A stretch of DNA of 64,000 nt from Marasmius tenuissimus (Eukaryota > Basidiomycota > Agaricomycetes > Agaricales > Marasmiaceae), in the NCBI GenBank assembly GCA_029532415.1, contig JAQOTA010000060.1, positions 1,550,001 through 1,614,000 of the forward strand, written 5' to 3'. This document shows positions 55,144-64,000 of the stretch, in pieces. The notes below the pieces were generated by a model. That model ran no database searches. It was not told the origin of the DNA and worked only from the letters and a program-made list of their open reading frames with translations. The position numbers and the translations under genes were made by a program. Numbering within the stretch: position 1 is the stretch's first letter; every line of letters begins with the position of its first letter.

Positions 55144-56027
55144 TTACTGCCCCAGCACTTTATTCATCTTGAACATGTCGATCTTATCTGCATTGAAGAT
55201 AGCCCTGAGATTGTCGTCGCATATTATTTCTCTCTTGTCCTGAGGGTTCTGGCGCTCGTTCGACTTGATATACTCCCATAGTTGCTTCACGACCTGCGGA
55301 CGTGAGAGTTTTTCGGTCTGAAGGAGGGTGGCCAACGGTTGACTGATCATCACAGCATGAATACCGGAACAGATATAGTGATGAACGGGTGTAGCAAATA
55401 CCTGAGCAAGTACTCCTTTGCGAAACCGCCCTTCGCAGGGAGAGTCTTCTTCTTCCTGGTCTTCCTACCGCCCTCCTCGCCGCTTTCTTCATCGTCAGAG
55501 TCTATCATGGTCGCGCTTTTTCTTGTTTTGGTTTTGGTTCGCTTGGGAGTACCATTCGCTGCAGAACCTCGGCCGCTTGCCTTCCCCGCTCCGCTCCGCC
55601 TTGACGAACGACCGTTAATCTCGCTGGACAATTTTCGTGCGAGTTCTGCGTCGCTGATCTCGTTTTTGTTCTTCTTCTTTGACTTTCGTTTCTTGGGCGA
55701 GTTTGGCACTTCCTCCTCCTCCTCCTCGACCGCCTCCTCGTCCTGTCCTTCCATTTCTTCCTCTGCGTCATCCAGGGATTGACTTCGATTCGAGTCTACT
55801 GCCGCTCCGTCCTGGTTCTTATTTCTACCGTTGATTTGACCAAAGACTTCCGTTATTACTTCGTCCACTTGCACCTTATGTTCTTTCAAGAATTCGGGGG
55901 TAAGCGATGGATCCAGGGCCAGCAGTTCACGTCGGACGCGTTTCGCGCTGATGGTGCCCAAGTCCGTTCCAGGGGCGGAAAGGATCTGCTGAACCAGCGG
56001 AGCGAGGCTCGAGAAGTCGAAAGCCAT
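55144..56027 (-). CDS. DEK-C and SWIB domain protein (Uaf30/Tri1-like)
   Basis: Nuclear protein of the type of yeast Uaf30 (RNA polymerase I upstream activating factor) and Tri1. Minus-strand start MAFDFSSLAPLVQQILSAPG. The N-terminal about 65 residues are a DEK-C-like helical domain (TISAKRVRRELLALDPSLTPEFLKEHKVQVDEVI). A long acidic/basic linker follows (EEEEEEVPNSPKKRKSKKKNK). The second exon gives the SWIB/MDM2 domain: SQPLATLLQTEKLSRPQVVKQ..WEYIKSNERQNPQDKREIICDD, ending DMFKMNKVLGQ, the normal SWIB end. About 270 residues. Uaf30 or Tri1 cannot be told apart from this alone. Confidence 0.92.
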
Positions 56028-56283
56028 TGGATGCAGTAACGTATGCTTCGATAAATAAAGAAGCTTCAAGGTTGTCTAGCGTTGCATGGGTTATTCAAGT
56101 AAGGAGGCGGAGTCGGACAACTCAACAGTCGGGCGTGAGAAAAACCGCGCCGTTCATCCGCCGTCCCCGACCCGACTCGAATTCCACACCAGATTCGAGG
56201 CCTCAGAAAATTGGCTCAGCGCCTGGGGTACATGTCAAGTCACTCTGTAGTCGAGATATCTACCTACTTCCCGTTTCTATATG

Positions 56284-59200
56284 TTACCGAAGTATCGCCC
56301 AATCATCTCTCGCGGGGTCACCCATTGGCGGGAACCGTCCATTGGCTGCCTGTGGATTGGGACCAGGTTGCGGTTGTTGCTGTTCATTCTGTTGCTGCTG
56401 CTGTTGCTGCTGCTGATCATGTCGCATGCGTCGCACCATTCTCGTCCTGAACCATATCAAAGCTGATACTGTCAGGACGAGGAAAATGAGCAACATGGTC
56501 TCCGAAAATTCATCAACCTCCCCATCCTCATCTCTATGACCACCTCTCAGGGCGGCTTCAAAGTAATCTTCCGGTCCAAAGTCACTGTCTCGATCTCTTT
56601 CAGCATCCCGACGAGTCCTGGCCCATTCGATCGGATCCTCCTCCTCCCGAGCGTGTTGGCCACCCTTTTGAGAGTTCTTTCTCCGATGGAACTCATCTCG
56701 AGCCTTGCCCAAGTACCATGGTCCTTCCTCCTCCTCATAATACATGCGATCATCTTCTCTTTCTTCCGATATCCCTTCTGACCGTCCGTCCAGCTCCTGT
56801 ACCTTGGGCTCGTCATGATATAAATAGGCTGCTTCTGTGTGAGCAAATACTCTAAAAGCAACCGAGATCAACAAATACCTTCATCCTCGTCGAACGACCA
56901 CAGATTCAATCCTCCTTCCCCACCCATAAGTGTATGCCAGAAACTCTTCATATACAGCCTCGTAAGTGAGAGAAGTACGGGAAGGTAAGCTTCGGTATTC
57001 GTATCCAGAGCTTGATCGTAATGCCTCTTGGCTAGATGGAAGTCCTAGTGAAAAAGCGCTCAGGTACCGACCATACCAACAGTACATCCGACAACATACC
57101 TGGGGAACTCCAATACCGTTTTCGTACATCCATCCCAGGTTCCACATAGCCAACGCGCTTTGTTGGGTGTCGGCAGCGGCCTGGTAGTACTTGGCCGCCT
57201 TCTCAAATCGGACTGCTTCAGGCTCGTCCGCTACTCCTAGCCCATGATAATAATAGTCCGCCACTTTGACTAGGGCGTCAATGTTGTGCTGTGCAGCGGC
57301 TCGAGTCCATTGGGTCAAAGCTAGGCGTGCAGTATCATTGGAAGGAATCATCGGAGAGAAACGTGTCAGGCGTAAGACGCTCTTGTCTTTGAAAATAGTC
57401 AGCATCACTATGTGTAGTATAAAAGCTTGGACAACTCACCTTGGTCGAGTACATAGGCAAGATTGGTCTGAGCGATCTCAGATCCTCGTTCAGCGGCAGT
57501 CCACCATTTCAGGATCGCGAGATCCCGGCCATGATCCGTGCCCGTCATCCAAGCCACTTCAGCCTCTCTGAGGAGGTCGTCATCCCAAACACCACGCTCC
57601 GATATTAGCTTGTAAAACGAGACAGCCATAGCACACGAGCCTGTGGCAAGATTTGGAGGAACACTCGGATTCGTCGCATGTGCCCAATTGATTTGACCCA
57701 AGTAATAATACGCCTCGAAGTTGGCCCCTAGTCCAATCGCTAGTTCAAAGCTGTGAGTTGCAGCTCCGATGTCGCCATTCTCTAATGGCATCTCGTCAGC
57801 TTACGGAGGACAGTCGAGGGTTCGGTACGCACGGAAGTATAGCTTTGCAAGGTTGACTTGAGCCTCCGCGAGATCCTGGCCCGCTGCTGCTTTGAAATAG
57901 TACAGGGCCTTGGAAAGGTCGGCCTTGAAGGCGGGGACTAGACCATCTCTGTAGATGATACCAAGCCCATTCTGGCACTCCCTTTCACCATAAGCTTCGC
58001 CCCGCTCGAACCACATCTTGGCCATAGCAGGATCAGCTTTGACACCTTCGCCTCGAAGGTACATACGTCCAAGGTATCCTGCACTAGCGGCAGCGAATCC
58101 GAAGGGCACACCCTCATCTTTGACGGGGGGTGAAGGCTTGTGTTGGAGGGGGTTGACAGGATCGCGGGGCCAAACATGTCGGGCGATCTGTTCGAAGTAG
58201 TGTCTTGCAAGGGCATAGTCTCGTGGTATCGCACCAACACCTTCGCTTCCCGAAGCGATTCCACCAGGAGACGCGTAGATACTCCCTTGATAATAGATCT
58301 TCCCGAGACGGAAAGCAAAGTCCGTCTCACCACGGTCAGCATTGAACTGGTGAACAAGTCAGTTTCCCGAAATGCGGCGTGGGATATGCAGGGAGAACAG
58401 ACCAAATAGTAGTCGAGTATATCGTCCCATGTTTCTCCTGAAGCCCTAGATACTCCAGCTCTGATGGAAGCACGATGAATGTTCAACCCTGTGGAGGCAA
58501 CACTCGCTCCGGGTCCATATACGCCTCCTGCGAGATCGGACAAACTCGTCGGAGTTTGCGGGAGAGTTCTTCCACCTGTTGGCCCCGAAAGAAATTTATC
58601 CATAGCTAGAGGAGGCACAAATTCAGTTTTGTGTACATCAGTGTTCTTCACGATCACGCACCTTGCGCTGCGGCACGCTCGTACCAATCCAGAGCACTTC
58701 TGCATGCCTGAAGCGTACCAATACCGCTCCAATACCGATACCCTAATGCCATTTGTGCGCTTTTATCCCCTCCATTGGCCGCAAAGGTGTAGTATAGTTG
58801 AGCTTTCGCCTGATCGACAGGTACGACATCGTGGTATCCAGTGGCGTGGAAGAATGCGAGGTATCCTTGCGATGTAGCGTTTCCGGTCAATGCAACGTGC
58901 CTGGAGAAGGTCTCGTAGGCAAGATGGGGGTTCAAGGAAAATTGCGAGGTCGGAGGAAGCTTGAGAAGGGAGAAATCAGAATCGACTTACGGAAGACACA
59001 GTACAGTAGTGGCTTACTAGAGATATTTTCGCTATCGTGTATAGGGCGTCTGTGTTCCCCAATTCAGCAGAGTGCTGCAAAAGGTCGATGACTTTAATCG
59101 CCTTCCTACTAGGTTCGCCTCGTCTTGACCCATCCTTTTCCGCTTTCGATGCCGGGTCAGGGAGTATATTCGAATAGAGCTTATTTATTATCCGAGCTAA

Positions 59201-59800
59201 GCTGCCGACAGGACCTTTTCCTTGTAAATTGGGCATCAGAGATGAGAAGAGAGATGCTGAATTTCCGGTGTATCCAGTGGTAAATGAAGAATCATAGGTA
59301 TGACTTGGGGGATGTGCTGTCATTGTTGATAATGTGTACATCGCCTGTTTGTATGCTCGTGAAGCTGTCGTCCGTCCACAGTCATCAGCGACAGGCCGCA
59401 TAGAGAGTTAATTCTTGAAACATACCCTCTTGTGCTTGGTCGAGTTCTTGACTTGACACCGCGTCCGCCTTGAGAGAATGGAGCACGTCAGTGCGTAGAT
59501 GATGGTAAAGTCTATTGTTGCGTACCAGGGGTGTTGTACTTGTTTCCTCCGTTGAAGTAGTCGATGGGTCTACCTGAACAGGTGTGGTTTCCGAAACGGT
59601 TGTCGGGGCCTATAGAATAAAGAATAATGTTCAGACTGGTATCCAGAAGTTCACCTACAGAAATGACTTGCATTCAAAGCATCTTCCAGTGAGTTCTCTG
59701 CCGCAGCTTCTTGAGCAGTCGAAGTAATTACAGCCAAAGCTACGAGACCGAATGCAAGCCATGCTGCCTTCCTCGCGTACATCTTGCGACAACAGGTCAT
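56284..59800 (-). CDS. HRD3: Hrd3/SEL1L-like ERAD receptor
   Basis: ER membrane partner of the Hrd1 ubiquitin ligase in ER-associated degradation. Minus-strand start MTCCRKMYARKAAWLAFGLV, a signal peptide (LAFGLVALAVITSTAQ). Around ten Sel1-type repeats follow, for example ALGYRYWSGIGTLQACRSALDWYERAA, AGYLGRMYLRGEGVKADPAMA and AMWNLGWMYENGIGVPQ. Near the C-terminus a membrane span (TMLLIFLVLTVSALIWF) is followed by a basic cytosolic stub RTRMVRRMRHD and a poly-Gln tract (nine Q, then NEQQQ). A charged acidic segment sits just before the span. More than ten short introns. Topology with a lumenal repeat domain and a single C-terminal anchor matches Hrd3. Confidence 0.92.
56387..56417 (-). repeat. 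CAG/CAA microsatellite encoding polyglutamine
   Basis: Mixed CAG/CAA repeat in the Hrd3 C-terminal coding region, plus-strand CTG/TTG. Encodes nine glutamines, just after the membrane span. Confidence 0.8.
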
Positions 59801-60225
59801 GGTGATAATTCGTTGAGGATGTCAAGTGACTTTAAGAATAGTACATTCCAACGAGGACGCGACACGAGGAGTTGGTTGGGGACAAAGGGCCTGAGTGTGA
59901 TGGACGGAGGTTACGACCTGCTTCGGCTACACGTCAGTACAGTGCATTCCACGTGCGTGTCTGTAGGCGTGTGCCGGTCTCGACGCTGGGATCACTAATA
60001 GTAATATTTCCATGAGCTGCCTTTCGCTCAATCATTTTATACAGAAGAAATTAACATCAGAAATATCGAAGATCGTATATCCAGGAAGCAGATTGTTTGT
60101 CGCCATTGAAGGCTCCCGAGACGAGCTGTATAGGGCCATCGTGTGACTCTTTCAGTTTGCCGGTTGTCACCTTCTGGCAGATTCCTGGCTTTCTACGCCG
60201 ACCGGGACCTCGTACTGGACCTCAT
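59801..60225. promoter_or_regulatory. Divergent promoter region, HRD3 / REX2
   Basis: About 425 nt between divergent starts. No ORF; AT-rich near 60000-60060. Presumed shared promoter region. Confidence 0.45.
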
Positions 60226-61441
60226 ATGCTACGAGCTCCGACCAGAACACTGTGCCACAGAGCTTCAACAACCAAATCGTACTGGCCGAGACCACCGAAA
60301 TCAATCCGCTACTCTTCGACTTGGTGGACCCGTCAAGCCCCCCCGGTCAACATTTCACTTCAAATGGCAAACCCTCTTCACTCTGTCGATGGTCCAATGG
60401 TCTGGATTGATTGCGAGATGACAGGATTAGATCCAGAGACCGACAAGATCATGGAGATTGCTGTAAGCATCTGTGTGGACCGCTACCCACAAACACTCAT
60501 AGGCCGCGGGCTTAGGTTCTGATCACGAACGGAAATATGGAGCTGGTGGACGAGGGTATCGAATATGTCATCAGATTAGACAAGCAGCAGCTCGATGGGT
60601 CAGTCTCCGAAGAATTCTTCGCGTCTATCGCGTTTTGAAGCTTTCATGAGGATTTAGCATGGGGGAATGGTGTACAAAGCAACACGGAGAGGTGCGTTTT
60701 TCTTTCGGCGCGTCATTTCCACGTTCCAACGACTGTCCCATACAGTCAGGATTGACAAAAGCGTGCCTGTCGTCGCCGTTCGCGAAAGACTACGTCCAGA
60801 ATGCCGTTCTCAGTTACATTAAGAAGTGGGTGCCCAACGAAAGAACGGGTGTTCTAGCTGGCAATTCAGTGCATATGGATCGTGTATTCCTGAAGAAGGA
60901 AATGCCTGAAGTCGTGGATTGGCTACATTACCGGTATCTCAGTCCATCCTACCCACTCATCTCCAGAGAGGCTGATCGTCGCCCCCTTGTAGAATTATAG
61001 GTTAGCCCACAGTTAGCACTCGAAGATGAAGTCATCTGCTAACATTCGGTGCTACCCATGGTCAGATGTATCATCGATCAAGGTTCTTTACTTCATTCTC
61101 CCCCGAGACGCACCATTTGTTTACCCATGAGATACATTCAGGAGCTTGTTCGCCGGTGGTACACTCACCCTTCTCAGCAAGTCCCCAACATCGCTCAGGA
61201 GACTGATGACCGGCACAGGTATGAGTGCCGCCCTTCCATTCTCACAATATACTGATGTTGCGCTCCCGTCCTAACTTTACCCAGAGCCCTCAGCGATATT
61301 AAATGCTCAATACGAGGTTTCTTCCCAATTGTTCCTGGTCTTTCTTGCATCTCACGCTTCCCATCAATAGAACTGAAATGGTATCGTGAGAACACCTTCG
61401 TCGCGCCACTTCCCGGTGTAAATACACCTTCACCAAGATAA
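60226..61441 (+). CDS. REX2: Oligoribonuclease (REX2/ORN), DEDDh exonuclease
   Basis: 3'-5' exonuclease that degrades very short RNAs, mainly in mitochondria. Nine exons, including 34-, 8- and 17-nt exons (60658-60691, 60993-61000, 61066-61082). Motifs: MVWIDCEMTGLD (Exo I, D and E), LDGMGEWCTKQHGESGLT, AGNSVHMDRVFLKKEMP (Exo II Asp), LHYRIIDVSSIKELVRRWY and HRALSDIKCSIRELKWYRENTF (Exo III, H and D). All DEDDh residues are present. The start at 60226 adds MLRAPTRTLCHRASTTKS..., a basic presequence; the ATG at 60364 (MANPLHS) would give a cytosolic/nuclear form. Splicing of the tiny exons was deduced from frame and family identity. Confidence 0.93.
60993..61000 (+). other. REX2: 8-nt microexon of REX2
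   Basis: AATTATAG between acceptor TTGTAG and donor GTTAGC. It supplies the last base of Arg, codons for Ile-Ile, and the first base of Asp in the conserved HYRIIDVSSIK segment. Confidence 0.8.
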
Positions 61442-61654
61442 TCCCAAGAGATGCGATTTGTGTGGATACATATATAAGTACATGCGAATGATTATTGATA
61501 AATAGAGTCCGTGCCTGCATTCGATTGAACAATTGGTATTAATGATGGTGGGTACTAAAGTAGATCTAGATGTTTGAGTGAATTTGTGGTCAAAGCCATT
61601 TGTAAGTAGTTCGTGAGGAGTCCCGACGCCTGGTGAGCCCTGTTGAATACAAGT

Positions 61655-64000
61655 TTAAAAGTCCCATAAAGTGCCCTGGTAGGCAAGGCCGTTAGACTAG
61701 GTTTGAAGTCATTGACAAAATGAAACTCACGAATGCAGGGATTCCGGCTTTTTTGCATCCCTCCATCATCTCTTTGTTCCCTGTCCAGTTCGATGTAATG
61801 AACACGACCTCAGCGTCCCACATTTTGTATGTGTCTTCGAGCAACTTCATTGTATCGGGTCGCCCGCCTGCCAGGAGGCAGACATCAGCACTGCAGCATG
61901 TTTCCGACATCAAAGCAGTACTTACCCCTTTGCTTGGAATCCCATAACGTTACACGGCCCTCGAGATTGTCATGAATAAGGCCTGCAATCGTTGGTCCAA
62001 AGGTTTTCTCCTGATCTGACCCTATCCAGATCAAGTACCTGTGATATGAAAGATGAAAGTCAGCAATTCTGCGGGCTGAGAACGCCGACATCGGCACCGA
62101 AAACGCGTAAGCCAACACACCAGTTCGGGTTCTAGGAAGGGTAGCAGAGTCGTAAGCACTTCAGTCGCGCAGCCGCGTCGCCCTGATAACGAAAACCTAC
62201 CTGAAGACAAGTGGATAATGCTGCGCCGAGACCAGTGCCTGTACAGACACGAATTCCCCGCTTGTACAGGGTAGATGTGTTTGATACACCAGCGAACTAC
62301 AGGAACCCGCCTGAGTGTTCCGATGGAATCGATAAGAGGGTGAGGACATACCTTCAATTGACGCGTCCAGATCGTGGTCGGGGGATTGTCGACCAGTGAC
62401 TTGGTAAAGTCACCCTGTACACCACAAATGAGGTAATGCTTTCCTGAGCTGATGCCCTCGCTGAACGGAGAGTTTATCAACTGAGAGTCGGACTGAATTG
62501 TAGGAGGACTCAACGTACGAGATAATTCCGAAAGCGTGGTATTCCATGATGCTACTCCGCGAGATTCTAGCGAGGAGTCCTTGTTGCATGCCGCGCTAGA
62601 GAGTCAAACAAATCCAAGTTAGGAGATGCCCCTGTACCTGGTATCCCGTGAACACACACCTCAAACTTGAGAATGACGACCTTGGGAGAAGGCTTCGGAA
62701 AAATCAAGGCTATCAGAAACCGCCGACGATAATGAAACCGCGACGTCAGCTTACAATCTCGACCTCAACCTTGACCTCCCGAACAGTTACCCACGGGATG
62801 AGAATGCTAAAAAATCGGAACGGTGAGTTCTCCGAGAAAACGGCCGCCGGGGCATGAAAAATATTACTCACAAGATGGTCATTCCGAACGCAAACCAGAA
62901 GTCTTGCTGTTTAACCACGGTAGCTCCATCTGGGTTCCATTGATGTCTTTCGAGATCCCAGCTGTCGGATAACACGGTGAATGCCCACGCTGTTTCACGG
63001 AGATGAGCGTGTATTTCTCCCCAGATCGGTTCGGCCACTCACTGAACACCAACCCGAGCCTGCGTGTCACGTGTTCAGCTAAGTTTTCCATTATACTTCA
63101 ATATGGAACACGTACCATCCGGCAAACCGATGGTGTCTTTCAAAAACGCTGGATAAACGTTTGGTTAAACATTCATCCCCGGTGCGCCGCTTCGAAAACA
63201 CTCACTTGTGGTGCGTGTTGCGCACCCACGGGAAAGCGGAGGCGATAGAAATTGAGATCATGACTGCCGTGAGTATACTCATCGTCAACACCGCTGGATG
63301 CGCAGCTCTGTACTCCTCGAACAAGATGACAATCTTGAACATGATCCACATGAATCCCGAGATAGCGCAGCCTGAATGAATTCCACCCAAATGTTGTAGG
63401 ACCGAGGTACATCCCAATCTGAACCAGAGAGGTGTCCACTACGATGCGATGCGGTGGTCAGCGGGAATGTGGGGACAACGGAAAACAAGTCGGATCACCT
63501 TCGCAAATAAAGTGTTGATGATAAGATACAGGAGACGCCCAAATAGCTCATTGCGAACGAGGATAGCGACCAAAAGATTACCGAGAACGAACGCGCCAGT
63601 ATATTGGCGGGCGTATTGCCACACATCAGCAGCTGCGAGGACGAGGCCGACGATATTGAGCGTCATGACCAACACGAAGAATTTCCTGAACAAAATAGAT
63701 GATTCCGATCAGAGTTGAGCCCACTGTGGGAGGAGTTATCTCTTACCGATAGGTGTTGAACCACAGCCTGAACCGAATCCAATGACTGGCGCGTGGTGGC
63801 TTTGGACGACTTTGTGCGGGACGGGGAGGAGAGGGGACTAATTCCTTGGTCTTTAGTTCCTCACTGGAAGAGCTCGAGCTTGGTGTTTCGGGCTTGAGTT
63901 TCGCGGGAGCTACGGGCTGAAGAGACAGTGATAAGCTCGTGAGCTGAAGGGAGGGTTGCGGGGGAGGATAGTCATCGGGGTGGGCCACTCCCTTCTCGGC
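61655..64000 (-). CDS. TmpA/TmpL-like membrane oxidoreductase, 5' end cut by window edge
   Basis: Fungal integral membrane protein with a C-terminal FAD/NAD(P)-binding ferredoxin-reductase-like part; relatives influence conidiation and redox balance. No ATG lies in the first exon before position 64000 (the codon at 63986-63988 is GTG), so the start is outside. Visible exons: a Pro/Ser-rich head, then WIRFRLWFNTYR and membrane spans KFFVLVMTLNIVGLVLAAADVW, TGAFVLGNLLVAILV, SGFMWIMFKIVILFEEY and AVLTMSILTAVMISISIA. The reductase part follows: EYHAFGII, SGKHYLICGVQGDFTKSLV, VCTGTGLGAALST, LIWIGSDQEKTFGPTIAGLI, RPDTMKLLEDTYKMW, AEVVFITSNWTGNKEMM, ending GTLWDF. Electron donor and acceptor unknown. 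Confidence 0.85.

Noticed and set aside
1..64000. tRNA genes, CRISPR arrays, transposases and viral genes
   Set aside because: By eye on both strands I found no convincing box A/B pair with a cloverleaf, no regular spaced repeats and no transposase, integrase or viral polymerase motif.

Overview
The window is nuclear DNA from a filamentous basidiomycete, most likely an Agaricomycete. Genes are close together on both strands, nearly every gene is cut by 45-70 nt introns with GT..AG borders and CTNAC-like branch sites, and several families are typical of mushroom-forming fungi (F-box/LRR-like proteins, TmpA-type membrane oxidoreductases, serine/proline-rich BRCT proteins). No operons, CRISPR arrays, intact transposons or tRNAs were seen.

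Left part (1-23 kb): a gamma-glutamyltranspeptidase (GGT) cut by the left edge, a mitochondrial DEAD-box helicase, a coiled-coil protein of unknown function, an F-box protein, an Orc6-like replication factor, a second GGT, a tandem pair of GT17 (MGAT3-like) glycosyltransferases, a microcephalin-type BRCT protein and a divergently transcribed mitochondrial NAD(H) kinase.

Middle (23-45.5 kb): a small unknown protein, an asteroid/XPG-like nuclease, a 1.5 kb stretch without genes, a second F-box-like protein, an unknown protein with a twin CX3C motif and, divergent from it, an RNA gene recognised from its conserved core as RNase MRP RNA. Then come histidyl-tRNA synthetase with two candidate starts, a small secreted protein, a 4CL-like acyl-CoA ligase, an RRM/RGG protein, a D-2-hydroxyacid dehydrogenase, a LARGE-like GT49 glycosyltransferase and an N-acetylglucosamine kinase.

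Right part (45.5-64 kb): a cornichon/Erv14 cargo receptor, a second member of the coiled-coil family, a third F-box-like gene, a C2H2 zinc-finger protein whose two coding blocks lie in different frames, a SWIB-domain protein, the ERAD factor Hrd3/SEL1L with a polyglutamine tail, oligoribonuclease REX2 with an 8-nt microexon, and a TmpA-like membrane oxidoreductase cut by the right edge.

There is no single pathway cluster. There is a loose secretory/glycan theme (two GT17, GT49, GlcNAc kinase, cornichon, Hrd3, two GGTs) and an RNA-processing theme (MRP RNA, helicase, REX2, RRM protein). The most notable points are the RNase MRP RNA, the REX2 microexon, two paralogue pairs in which one copy has a GC-AG intron where its sister has GT-AG, and an undescribed coiled-coil family ending in an FLAHIG motif.
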